64,000 nucleotides of DNA. Source: an uncultured Oscillospiraceae bacterium (GTDB taxonomy: Bacteria > Bacillota > Clostridia > Oscillospirales > Acutalibacteraceae). Of the stretch, positions 24,724 through 32,880 are shown one piece after another (the stretch's first letter is position 1; the number at the start of each line of letters is the position of its first letter). Position numbers and translations under genes: made by a program. Below the pieces are notes generated by a model. That model was not told where the DNA came from, did no database searches, and was given only the letters and a program-made list of their open reading frames with translations. The stretch spans positions 186,001 through 250,000 of the forward strand of contig URFG01000001.1 of NCBI GenBank assembly GCA_900547095.1, read 5' to 3'.

Positions 24724-25473
24724 TTATTTAATTAAAGCGGCTGTAAGCTTTTTATCCTTTTCAAATGCGGGAATAAAGTTTATAAGAGCGGATTTTAAGT
24801 GTTCGTTGCAGTTTGAAGCTTCAATAGCCGCGGATTTTAATTTTTCGTCTTTATACACCGCCGCCGCAGTTACCGCAAGGGCAATATCGGAAGTGTCCTT
24901 ATCACCGTTGATAAATCCCTGCTCGATAAGATCAAAAAGCTTTTTTACCTGTTTTTTGTTCCCGTCTTTAATAGTTGACTTTATAAGCGGAACAAGATTT
25001 ACAGCAAAGAAATTCATATAAAGGAATTTTCCGTGCTCCGCAACCGACTGCTTATATTCCTCTTTAAGCTGTGGAAAAACATCGAGAACTTTCTTTGTAA
25101 ATCCCGAAATATCCGAGCAGCCCTTATTCGTGGGAAGTTCTATCTGATCGGCGCCCGTTACTCTTTTTGCTTTGATTCCGCTGATATCGCGCAGGGTATT
25201 TAAAAAGTCAATTCCCACTGCCACGGCGTCTTCCTCATTCGAAGATTCGTCAAAAAGATAGGAAGAAGCGATCGAATATTCCAAAGTTTCATTTTCTAAA
25301 TTGGCGGTAAGCAGATTAAAAAGGTGCTTTTCTTCGTTATACTCTATTTTAACCGCAAGCTTATCGCTTTTAAAGCCGTCTTCACTCTTTTTAAAGCCGT
25401 TATCCGCGAAAAAAGAGGAGAGTTCTTTTAAAATTATTTCAAAATATTTGTTATCCAATTTATTCACATCCAA
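24724..25473 (-). CDS. Hypothetical protein, acidic, helical
   Basis: A 249-residue protein I do not recognise. It has no signal peptide or membrane segment. The N-terminal half (1-100) reads like an alpha/beta domain (FFADNGFKKSEDGFKSDKLAVKIEYNE), and the C-terminal half is helical and Ala/Lys-rich. It is transcribed alone, opposite to rsmA, from a possible promoter in the 70-base gap, and ends at a strong terminator. Codon use and base composition look like the neighbours, so recent transfer is not suggested. A cytosolic helper or structural protein is possible, but nothing in the context points to a role. Confidence 0.65.
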   Translation of the reverse strand: MDVNKLDNKYFEIILKELSSFFADNGFKKSEDGFKSDKLAVKIEYNEEKHLFNLLTANLENETLEYSIASSYLFDESSNEEDAVAVGIDFLNTLRDISGIKAKRVTGADQIELPTNKGCSDISGFTKKVLDVFPQLKEEYKQSVAEHGKFLYMNFFAVNLVPLIKSTIKDGNKKQVKKLFDLIEQGFINGDKDTSDIALAVTAAAVYKDEKLKSAAIEASNCNEHLKSALINFIPAFEKDKKLTAALIK

Positions 25474-25582
25474 AATCGTTTTAGATTATTATACTATATT
25501 TTTTGCGGTTTGTCACCTATAATTTTCTTGAAAAAAAGCAAAATATGTGTTAAACTCTTTAAAGCTTATAAAGGAGATTGGT

Positions 25583-26431
25583 ATGAGTTTTCAAAACGAG
25601 CGTTATTTTAAAGAGCTTTTAAGCGGCGAGGGATTCACTTTTAAAAAATCTCTCGGTCAGAATTTTATAATCGATCCGTTTGTCTGCCCTAAAATGGCAG
25701 AATTTGCGGCGGACGGTGAAACGGGCGTAATAGAAATAGGCCCCGGTGCCGGCGTGCTTACAAGAAGCCTTAGTGAAACCGCAAAAAAGGTCGTTGCGGT
25801 GGAGATTGACGAGCGGCTTAAACCCGTTTTAAAAAAATCGCTTGAGGGCTGTGATAATGTAAAGGTGATTTTCGGCGATATTTTAAAAACCGATATAAAC
25901 AAGCTGATAAGCGAAGAATTCGCTGGCTTTGAAAAGGTAAATATCTGCGCAAATCTTCCTTATTATATAACCTCGCCTATAATTATGGGCATTTTAAAAA
26001 TGAAACCCGATATCGGCTCTTTAACTGCAATGGTGCAAAAAGAGGCGGCGCAGAGAATTTGCGCAGAGGTGGGTTCGAGAAATGCCGGAGCGGTCACTGT
26101 GGCGGTGGATTATTATTCCGAAGCAAGCGTACTTTTTGAAGTGAGCCGAAATTGCTTTATGCCGGCTCCGAAAGTCGATTCCGCGGTGATTAACCTAAGG
26201 ATAAGAAAAGAGCCTAAAGTTGAGGTCAAAAGCGAGGAATTTTTCTTCAAAGTTGCAAAATCGCTTTTTGCCCAGAGAAGAAAAACACTTTTAAATTCCG
26301 TTTCAAGCACATTAAAAATCGATAAATCGGTTATTTCTTCGGCACTTAAAAATATGGGTCTTGATGAAAGCATAAGAGGCGAAAAATTAACTATCGGGCA
26401 AATAGCGGAATTTAGCAATTTGATAAATTAA
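25583..26431 (+). CDS. rsmA: 16S rRNA dimethyladenosine transferase (RsmA/KsgA)
   Basis: A 282-residue Erm/KsgA-type methyltransferase. SLGQNFIIDPFV at about 22-33 and the SAM motif VIEIGPGAGVLT at about 51-62 are clear. The catalytic NLPYYIT is near 125. SLFAQRRKTLLNS marks KsgA against Erm. It dimethylates two adenines near the 3' end of 16S rRNA, a late ribosome assembly checkpoint. The ATG at 25583 has an AAGGAG site; the frame extended to 25547 lacks one. It is monocistronic and ends at a strong terminator. Confidence 0.97.
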   Translation: MSFQNERYFKELLSGEGFTFKKSLGQNFIIDPFVCPKMAEFAADGETGVIEIGPGAGVLTRSLSETAKKVVAVEIDERLKPVLKKSLEGCDNVKVIFGDILKTDINKLISEEFAGFEKVNICANLPYYITSPIIMGILKMKPDIGSLTAMVQKEAAQRICAEVGSRNAGAVTVAVDYYSEASVLFEVSRNCFMPAPKVDSAVINLRIRKEPKVEVKSEEFFFKVAKSLFAQRRKTLLNSVSSTLKIDKSVISSALKNMGLDESIRGEKLTIGQIAEFSNLIN

Positions 26432-26434
26432 AGC

Positions 26435-26456
26435 GCGCGGCGAAAAATCGCCGCGC
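26435..26456. terminator. Bidirectional terminator
   Basis: GC-rich hairpin gcgcggcga / tcgccgcgc with an aaaa loop and a T-rich tail, between rsmA and the convergent DnaI-like gene. Confidence 0.9.
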
Positions 26457-26460
26457 TTCT

Positions 26461-27417
26461 TTATTTTCTAAGCATTTTTATCTGCCTTATATCTTCTCCC
26501 CAAAATTTCTTCGCACAATAATTCCCGATAAATCTTGATGAAATTCTCGGAGTATATCTTGTTTCGATTTCTTTAATTGTAAGATTTGTGCTTATCACCG
26601 TCGGCTTTTTGGATAAAAGCCTGGTGTTTATCACATTGTAAATACAGCTTAATATAAAGGGAGAGGTAAACTCGCTGCCGAGATCGTCGATAACAAGCAG
26701 GTCGCAATTAACAGCCGCCTCATAGGTTTCGTTCGAGCGGGAGGAAAAATGATCGTTTTCCATAGCCGAAAAAAGGTTATATGAAGAGGAATAAACGCAG
26801 TCATACCCCTTATTTATCAGCTCTTTTACTATCGCGAGCGAAAGATGCGTTTTTCCAAGGCCCGCATTTCCTAAAAACAAAAGATTTTCACTTGTTTTAG
26901 GATCGAAAGTTTCAGCATAGGAAACGCATAATTTATAAAGCTTTTCCATTCTCTTTCTCGGGCTTTTATCGGAATTATCATCGGGATAAAAGGAAAGATC
27001 GAAATTATCGAATCCGCTTTCATTTATCGGAAGCTCGGCGGATAATTTTTTAAGCATTATATTTTTGGCTTTATTTTTTATGCAGGAGCATATTTTGCCC
27101 GAAACATAGCCCGTATCTTTGCAAAGCCTGCATTCATAATCGATAGGCGCAATATTATTTTCCTTTAATTTTTCTTCCTTTAATTTTGAAAGTCTTAAAA
27201 TTTCCTTGCTTAAATATTCAAGCTCATCAGAATTTCCGCTTAAAGCGGCAGAGGCTATCTTCGCGCCTAAGGATGATATTTTTAAAAGAATATCGGAAAA
27301 CTCTTTATCGGAGGCTTTAAGGTCTTCGATTTTTTTATAGTGTTCGGCAGTTTTTCTGTCAAGAGCGCTTTTTTGCTCTGCAAATGCTTCAGAGAAACAC
27401 TTTTGCCTGTTTATCAT
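26461..27417 (-). CDS. dnaI: DnaI/DnaC-like helicase loader ATPase
   Basis: A 318-residue protein. The N-terminal half is a charged helical region with a cysteine cluster (YECRLCKDTGYVSGKICSCI) that probably binds zinc, as in DnaI. The C-terminal AAA+ domain has Walker A FLGNAGLGKTHLS and Walker B DLLVIDDLGSE, and a sensor-1-like VISTNLTI. Such proteins load the replicative helicase DnaB/DnaC onto DNA. I start it at the ATG at 27417, after a GAGGGA site, 22 bases from the upstream gene; a start at 27465 would overlap that gene. The dnaD-like gene upstream on the same strand fits a primosome pair. Confidence 0.88.
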   Translation of the reverse strand: MINRQKCFSEAFAEQKSALDRKTAEHYKKIEDLKASDKEFSDILLKISSLGAKIASAALSGNSDELEYLSKEILRLSKLKEEKLKENNIAPIDYECRLCKDTGYVSGKICSCIKNKAKNIMLKKLSAELPINESGFDNFDLSFYPDDNSDKSPRKRMEKLYKLCVSYAETFDPKTSENLLFLGNAGLGKTHLSLAIVKELINKGYDCVYSSSYNLFSAMENDHFSSRSNETYEAAVNCDLLVIDDLGSEFTSPFILSCIYNVINTRLLSKKPTVISTNLTIKEIETRYTPRISSRFIGNYCAKKFWGEDIRQIKMLRK

Positions 27418-27439
27418 CAGTCTTCCCTCGCTTATAAAT

Positions 27440-28351
27440 TTATTCGTCGTCAAGCATTTTTTCAAATGCCTTTATATCATAAGCCGCAAAATCGTTTTTC
27501 TTATCTATCTGCGGTTTTAATTCGTTTTCTTTTACTTCGGCGGCTGTTTTGTAGCCTTTTTTATGCCAGCTTTCAAGAATTTTTCCGATATAAGCAAAAG
27601 AAATTTTTGCGTTTTTATCTATACATCTGTTGTAAGCCTCGCTTATCAATGAGTCGGAAAGCTCCCAATCGTCAAGCCAAAGCGAGCTTAGCTCCATTTC
27701 CTTTTCGCTTGGCTTTCTGCGGTCGATACCGAAAAGGCGGTAAATATGATTTGCCGCGATATTTCTCTTTGCGTCGCGCTCTATCTGCGCCTCCGCGTCG
27801 GAAATAGTTTCAATTCCGAGGTCGATCCAGGAGGCGGCGGTTTTTTCTATAAAGCTTAAATTTAATTTCCCGTTCGCCGCGGCATATTCGAGCAGCATTA
27901 ATATGAGCGACACGCTCATTCCCTTGTCGTCATAAAGCCACACGAGCGTTCTCGCTTCGTTGGTCTTTAAATTTCTGCCGAATTTAAGCTGAGCGGCTTG
28001 CAGCATCATCATAATTTTCGGATCTTCAAGTCCTCTTTTAGCGACATCTTCTCTCGACGGCTTCTCGTTTTTAACCACCGTTTTTTCCTTTTCTTTTTGT
28101 GCGGTTATATTCTCAACATTAAGTATCTCTCTTTGCGCCCAGAAAACAAGCGCGTCTTCAACCTCGCTTAAAGGCAGTGACAAAAGCTTAGAAAGCTCTT
28201 CTGTGCTCAAAGGATTTGCGCAGTTTCTTAAAACGCAGAGTATAACTTTAAGCTGAATTTCCGTTGCAAGCTTTAGATATTTATCCGCTATAATGCTCGG
28301 GATCGGGAAAGACCCGCTAAGAAACACAGACGGATTGACAGAATAATTCAT
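27440..28351 (-). CDS. DnaD domain-containing replication protein
   Basis: A 303-residue protein. The N-terminal winged-helix domain (about 15-85; ILCVLRNCANPLSTEELSKLLSLP) is followed by two DnaD/DnaB C-terminal domains (about 120-190 and 205-280). The second ends with FAYIGKILESWHKKGYKT, matching the YxxxI(x)W signature. DnaD-like proteins remodel DNA and recruit the helicase loader at origins and restart sites. It is co-directional with the DnaI-like gene and 22 bases from it. Whether it is DnaD or DnaB in the Bacillus sense cannot be decided. Confidence 0.9.
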   Translation of the reverse strand: MNYSVNPSVFLSGSFPIPSIIADKYLKLATEIQLKVILCVLRNCANPLSTEELSKLLSLPLSEVEDALVFWAQREILNVENITAQKEKEKTVVKNEKPSREDVAKRGLEDPKIMMMLQAAQLKFGRNLKTNEARTLVWLYDDKGMSVSLILMLLEYAAANGKLNLSFIEKTAASWIDLGIETISDAEAQIERDAKRNIAANHIYRLFGIDRRKPSEKEMELSSLWLDDWELSDSLISEAYNRCIDKNAKISFAYIGKILESWHKKGYKTAAEVKENELKPQIDKKNDFAAYDIKAFEKMLDDE

Positions 28352-28509
28352 TTTTCATTCCCCAATAACTTTTGTAGAATAATTTTAACACACCTAAAAG
28401 CCGATGTAAATAATATTTTTAAAAGAGAGATGCGAAAATTTGATAAATTTTGCAATTTGCTATTGATTTTAAGTTTAAATTGTGGTATTATACTATGGCA
28501 CGATAATTT

Positions 28510-28586
28510 GCGCCGGTAGCTCAGCTGGATAGAGCGTCTGGCTACGGACCAGAAGGTCGGGAGTTCGAATCTTCTCCGGCGCGCCA
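28510..28586 (+). tRNA. tRNA-Arg (anticodon ACG)
   Basis: Acceptor gcgccgg/ccggcgc, D arm gctc/gagc, anticodon stem tctgg/ccaga with loop CTACGGA (anticodon ACG, probably edited to ICG), T loop TTCGAAT, discriminator G and encoded CCA; 77 bases. Confidence 0.97.
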
Positions 28587-28632
28587 AAGCGAAAATCCTA
28601 TCACAGAATTGTGGTAGGATTTTTGCTTTGTA
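28587..28632 (+). terminator. Terminator of tRNA-Arg(ACG)
   Basis: Hairpin aaaatcctatcacag / gtggtaggatttttgc followed by T-rich DNA. The same hairpin sequence, with few changes, follows the tRNA-Glu gene at 59371-59408. Confidence 0.85.
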
Positions 28633-28714
28633 TTATTAATTTTTAAGTATTAATTTTTAAGTATTCATTAATCTTGGTGACAGACTCACCTCCAAAGAAA
28701 GTAATTTTACATAT

Positions 28715-28769
28715 AAACTCATTTCATAAAAATATTGAGTTTGTAAAAGCTAATACTATATGTTAAAAT
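28715..28769 (+). promoter_or_regulatory. Promoter and possible operator of the GH3 gene
   Basis: TTGTAA (28741-28746) and TAAAAT (28764-28769) with 17-base spacing. An inverted repeat AAACTCA (28715-28721) / TGAGTTT (28736-28742) overlaps the start of the -35 box, so a repressor could act there. The rest of 28633-28714 holds only a tandem 14-base AT-rich repeat (attaatttttaagt) at about 28635-28664. Confidence 0.5.
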
Positions 28770-28790
28770 AACAGTAAAGGGGAGAAAAGA

Positions 28791-31178
28791 ATGGATAAAA
28801 AATATCTTTTAAAGATTGCTCTTGAGTCGGCAAGAGAGGGAATGGTGCTTTTAAAGAACCGTGACGGCGCGCTGCCGCTGAAAAGGAACGAAAAAACAGC
28901 CGCTTTCGGCAGGACATTCTATTTCTGCTTTTCTTCTGGAGCGGGCTCGGGCGCGGTTTTAGGCAAGCCCGCTATAGACCTTTACGACTGCTTTTTAAAA
29001 GAAAACTGCGAGCTTGACCGCGAAATTGCGGACTTTTATCACAGCTTTAATCAAAAAAGATATGAAACGGAGCTTAAATACTTCAACCGCGTTGACCGCA
29101 AATGGGTAAACTCTTTATCAGAGGCCCCGATAAACGAAAAAATGATAAAAGACGCGGCAAAAAGGAATTCTACCGCCATAATTAATATTGCCAGGACTTC
29201 CGGCGAATGGATAGACGTTAAAAAAGAAGCGGGCGGCTATTATCTTACCGATATTGAAAAAGCAGTGCTTAAAAATGTGAAAAAATACTTTAAAAAGACG
29301 GTTTTGCTGCTAAATGTCCACGGCGTGACAGATATGAAATTTATCTCTTCCTTAGATTTTGACGCTATACTTTACACCGCGCTCGGCGGCGAGGAAATGG
29401 GCAGAGCGGTTGCCGATATAGTTTTCGGTAATGTTTCGCCCTCGGGCAGACTGACCGATACCTTTGCCGATATTGATGATTTTCCGACAAACGAAGGCTT
29501 TGACAGCCTTGAAATTCCCTATAACGAGGGAATTTATGTAGGCTACAGATATTTTGATACCTTTAATAAATCCGTATGCTATCCATTCGGTTTCGGTCTT
29601 TCCTATTCCGATTTTATCATCGATACAAAAGATGTTTCGGCTGATAAAACTCAGGTCACTATCACCGCTAATGTGGAAAACTGCGGTAATTTTGCCTCTA
29701 AAGAGGTCGTTCAGGTTTATTTAAGCGAGCCTGCGGGCAGACTTGATAAGGCTTATCAACAGCTTGCCGGTTTTGCTAAAACCGACACGTTAAAACCCGG
29801 CGAGAGCGAGGAAGTCGCTGTAAGTTTTGACCTTGCAAGCTTTGCCTGTTTCGATACACAGTCAGAGTCCTATATACTTGAAAAGGGCGCGTACACCGTA
29901 AGGATAGGTAAAAATTCAAGGAACACCGATATCGCCGCAGTTATAAATCTTACGGATACCGTAACCGTTAAAAAAGTGAAAAATCTTTTTTCTGATTGCG
30001 ACAGATTAAATATTATCGCACCGATGCGGTCAAAACCCGAAAGAAAAGAAGAGGCTTTAAATTTTAAGCTTATAACTATTTCAAAGAATCAGATAAAAAC
30101 CGAGAAAACCGTTTATTCAAAAGACCCCGAAGCCGCTTTGACGGAGGGCAGCGGCAAAGCGGATATACTTTTAAGCGATGTTTATAAAGACAAAAGTCTG
30201 CTTAAAAAATTCGTTTCGCAGTTTACCGACGGCGAGCTTTCGGATATTTTAAACGGCGTTACTGCCTCCACTTTAAGCGAGGAACTGCATGTCGGAACAA
30301 TGGCAAGAACGGTAGACGGTGCGGCAGGAGAAACTTTTACTTCGAAAAAATATAAAATTCCGCCCTGCGTCAACGCAGACGGACCTGCGGGAATACGGCT
30401 CGGCGGTTTTGTTGGCAAAAATCCCGTTCCGAAAGAAACCGAATATTCCCTTAAAATGACCGCTTTCCCGACCGCTACGACGATAGCCAACAGCTTTAAT
30501 TTAAAGCTTGCAGAGGAATTCGGCAGATGTGTAGGCTTTGATATGGATACCTGCAAGGTTTCAGGCTGGCTTGCGCCGGGAATGAATATCCACAGAAATC
30601 CTCTTTGCGGCAGAAATTTCGAATATTTTTCGGAAGATCCGCTTGTTTCCGGACTGTTCGCGGCAGCAGTTGTTAAAGGCTGCCAGACCGAACCCGACGG
30701 CTCTCCTGCCGGCAGATATGCCACTATAAAGCATTTCGCCGCAAATCACGCCGAAAACAACCGCTTTGATTCCGACAGCATTGTAAGCGAAAGGGCATTA
30801 AGAGAGATATATTTAAGAGCTTTTGAAACAGCGGTCAAAAAAGGAAAACCGCTTGCCGTTATGAATTCCTATAATAAACTAAACGGCGAATATACTTCCG
30901 ACAGTATGCGCCTAAACACCTATGTTCTGCGCGACGAGTGGGGGTTTGACGGCTGTGTTATGACCGACTGGTGCGCTAAAAGTTCAGCAAAATATATGGT
31001 AAATTCCGGTTGCGATCTTGTTATGCCGGGGCTTAAAAACAAGGAATATTTAAGCCTTATAAAATCCGGTGAAATTTCGCGTGCAAAAGCAAGAATAAGC
31101 GCCGAAAGAATTATAAAGCTTATTTTAAGAACAAGCTGTTATAAAAATGAGAAGCCAAAAAGCAACGGTTTGATCTAA
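28791..31178 (+). CDS. Glycoside hydrolase family 3 beta-glucosidase, permuted domain order
   Basis: A 795-residue GH3 enzyme in which the domains are swapped relative to the common order. The alpha/beta C-domain comes first (about 1-260, EGMVLLKNRDGALPL at residues 16-30). A fibronectin-III-like domain follows (about 285-385, EVVQVYLSEPAG), and the TIM-barrel domain comes last (about 470-790). The barrel carries GPAGIRLGG, KHFAANHAENNR and nucleophile Asp726 in GCVMTDW. This order is known in beta-glucosidases of Ruminococcus albus and Butyrivibrio fibrisolvens. No signal peptide is present, so it would split imported oligosaccharides in the cytoplasm. It is monocistronic with its own promoter and terminator. 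The exact sugar is unknown. Confidence 0.93.
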   Translation: MDKKYLLKIALESAREGMVLLKNRDGALPLKRNEKTAAFGRTFYFCFSSGAGSGAVLGKPAIDLYDCFLKENCELDREIADFYHSFNQKRYETELKYFNRVDRKWVNSLSEAPINEKMIKDAAKRNSTAIINIARTSGEWIDVKKEAGGYYLTDIEKAVLKNVKKYFKKTVLLLNVHGVTDMKFISSLDFDAILYTALGGEEMGRAVADIVFGNVSPSGRLTDTFADIDDFPTNEGFDSLEIPYNEGIYVGYRYFDTFNKSVCYPFGFGLSYSDFIIDTKDVSADKTQVTITANVENCGNFASKEVVQVYLSEPAGRLDKAYQQLAGFAKTDTLKPGESEEVAVSFDLASFACFDTQSESYILEKGAYTVRIGKNSRNTDIAAVINLTDTVTVKKVKNLFSDCDRLNIIAPMRSKPERKEEALNFKLITISKNQIKTEKTVYSKDPEAALTEGSGKADILLSDVYKDKSLLKKFVSQFTDGELSDILNGVTASTLSEELHVGTMARTVDGAAGETFTSKKYKIPPCVNADGPAGIRLGGFVGKNPVPKETEYSLKMTAFPTATTIANSFNLKLAEEFGRCVGFDMDTCKVSGWLAPGMNIHRNPLCGRNFEYFSEDPLVSGLFAAAVVKGCQTEPDGSPAGRYATIKHFAANHAENNRFDSDSIVSERALREIYLRAFETAVKKGKPLAVMNSYNKLNGEYTSDSMRLNTYVLRDEWGFDGCVMTDWCAKSSAKYMVNSGCDLVMPGLKNKEYLSLIKSGEISRAKARISAERIIKLILRTSCYKNEKPKSNGLI

Positions 31179-31197
31179 AAAAAGCTCCCTGAATTTG

Positions 31198-31236
31198 AAA
31201 AGCACCCCAAAAGTGTCTGACTTTTGGGGTGCTTTT
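31198..31236. terminator. Bidirectional terminator
   Basis: Perfect 17-bp stem aaaagcaccccaaaagt with a five-base loop, between the GH3 gene and the convergent bioY. Confidence 0.93.
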
Positions 31237-31256
31237 CACTCTTTAAGAGGGGATTT

Positions 31257-31787
31257 TTATTTTTTTATAATGATTTTTCTTAATTTAAGCGCGAGCAAAT
31301 AGGCTAAAAATACCGAAACGGCGTCCTTTGGCAAAAACGGAAGACTTATCGATAAAAATGAAGAAAGAAACGGAGTGTGGGTGACGATCGAGAACTGTAC
31401 CACTCCGAAAAGATGGCAGAGGATAAGACCTATAACGCTTAAAAGAGCGGCAACAGGTCTTGATTTTTTTACGGCTATTCCGCAAAAGAGCGACAGCAAA
31501 ATGAAGCCGAAAATAAATCCGCCGCTCGGCCCTGCAAGAACTCCCACTCCCGATCTGAATGACGAAAACACCGGCACTCCCACAGCGCCGAGAGCAATAT
31601 AAACAATTACGCTTATAACCCCTAAAAAGCCTGAAAGGCAGTATCCGCAAAGCGCTGCGGCAAAGGTCTGCAAAGTGAGGCTGACTCCGAAAGGCAGCGG
31701 GAAAGCCACCTGCGAAAGCGCCGCCAAAACCGCGGAAAACACCGCTGTGAGAACTATATCTTTAATACTTAATCTTATTTTTTTCAT
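31257..31787 (-). CDS. bioY: Biotin transporter BioY (ECF S component)
   Basis: A 176-residue membrane protein with about six hydrophobic segments and the BioY signatures FPLPFGVSLTLQTFAAAL and GVGVLAGPSGGFIFGF. It captures biotin and works with a shared ECF energising module, which is not in this window. Its start overlaps the end of birA by four bases (ATGA), so biotin uptake and biotin ligase/repressor are made together. Expression should be repressed by BirA through the operator at 32786-32817. Confidence 0.95.
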   Translation of the reverse strand: MKKIRLSIKDIVLTAVFSAVLAALSQVAFPLPFGVSLTLQTFAAALCGYCLSGFLGVISVIVYIALGAVGVPVFSSFRSGVGVLAGPSGGFIFGFILLSLFCGIAVKKSRPVAALLSVIGLILCHLFGVVQFSIVTHTPFLSSFLSISLPFLPKDAVSVFLAYLLALKLRKIIIKK

Positions 31788-32743
31788 ACTCTTTTAACCG
31801 ATACCTCTCCGGCTTTAAGCACCGTGATCTTTCCGTCTTCTTCCAAAACAAGCCCCGCGTCACAATTAACCCTTAAGGCTTTGGCGCTGTGAAGCCTGCC
31901 GTCTTTAATATACATAACATCCTTGTTATCAAGATAGGAATTTTCGATATAATAATTCATAAATTTCCTTTCCGAACTTAAATCCGCGTAATACTCAAAA
32001 AATTTCTTATACACGCCCGAGGCTATTTTTGTGTAAAGCGAGGCAGGCACGGTCTTTTCACTGCAAAGACTGCCGGCAGTCAATTTAACATCTTCAGGCA
32101 GATTATCGCTTTGATCGGCAAGATTTATCCCGATACCTAAAACCGCAAAATCAAACATCATAGTTTCGGCATTAAAAGAACCCTCCGTCAAAATTCCGCA
32201 GACTTTTTTATCCTCGCAGAAAATATCGTTTACCCATTTTATCGGAAACGGTTTATTAAAGACCTCGCTTAAGGTCTTTGAAACCGCTGCCGCCGCGGCA
32301 ACGGTGATAAAAACGGAGGAATCCGCATTTACCTGCGGCCTTAATATCACGGAAAAATAAATTCCGCCCCTGTTTGACACAAAGGTGCGCCCCAGCCTGC
32401 CTTTTCCGCTTGTCTGTTCCAATGCAAACACGGCTGTCCCCTCTTTTGCTCCGCGGACTGCGAGCTCCTTTGCAATATTGTTGGTGGAATCGACGCATTC
32501 GAGCAAAATTACCTCATCGGTGCCGAGAGCTTTTTTAAGATCCTCGGAAACAGGGTGCGGATTTTCTCTGCTCAAAACATATCCGCTTTTTGAGCTTTTG
32601 ATTAGATATCCCTCTTCTTTCATTTTATTAATACTTTTCCAAACGGCGTTTCGGGTGACGCCGAATCTTTCCGCTAATTCGCTGCCGGATATCGGCTCTT
32701 CGCTGCTTGATAAGGTTTCAAGCAATTCTTCATATAATTTCAT
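31784..32743 (-). CDS. birA: Bifunctional biotin-protein ligase and biotin operon repressor
   Basis: A 319-residue BirA. The N-terminal winged helix (about 1-65) includes ISGSELAERFGVTRNAVWKS. The ligase domain has the biotinyl-AMP loop seen as GKGRLGR, then GGIYFSVILRP and KWVNDIFCEDKKVCGIL, and a C-terminal SH3-like domain. It biotinylates carboxylases and, as biotinyl-AMP-bound dimer, represses biotin genes. The ATG at 32743 has a GAGGG site seven bases upstream; the ATG at 32749 would be too close. The perfect BirA-type operator covers its own promoter, so it is autoregulated together with bioY. Confidence 0.95.
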   Translation of the reverse strand: MKLYEELLETLSSSEEPISGSELAERFGVTRNAVWKSINKMKEEGYLIKSSKSGYVLSRENPHPVSEDLKKALGTDEVILLECVDSTNNIAKELAVRGAKEGTAVFALEQTSGKGRLGRTFVSNRGGIYFSVILRPQVNADSSVFITVAAAAAVSKTLSEVFNKPFPIKWVNDIFCEDKKVCGILTEGSFNAETMMFDFAVLGIGINLADQSDNLPEDVKLTAGSLCSEKTVPASLYTKIASGVYKKFFEYYADLSSERKFMNYYIENSYLDNKDVMYIKDGRLHSAKALRVNCDAGLVLEEDGKITVLKAGEVSVKRV

Positions 32744-32763
32744 AAGCATCCCTCTTTTTTTAC

Positions 32764-32817
32764 ATTTTAACCTTTTGCGGTTTTGTTGTCAACTAAAAAT
32801 TATATTTTGGTTGACAA
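32764..32817 (-). promoter_or_regulatory. birA-bioY promoter overlapped by a BirA operator
   Basis: The operator TTGTCAAC-N16-GTTGACAA (32786-32793 and 32810-32817) has perfect half-sites close to known BirA boxes of Firmicutes. On the minus strand TTGACA (32792-32787) and TAAAAT (32769-32764) are 17 bases apart, so the -35 box lies within one half-site. The site also lies 64 bases before the divergent ATPase gene. Confidence 0.85.
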
Positions 32818-32880
32818 AAGTGTCAAAACCGATTTTTTTGAATAGTATATTTATGAAAAAAGACAAAAAGGGGAGTTTTT

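Noticed and set aside
28348..28587. Minus-strand open frame over tRNA-Arg(ACG)
   Set aside because: It is the complement of the tRNA and its upstream region, with no ribosome site and no protein-like pattern.
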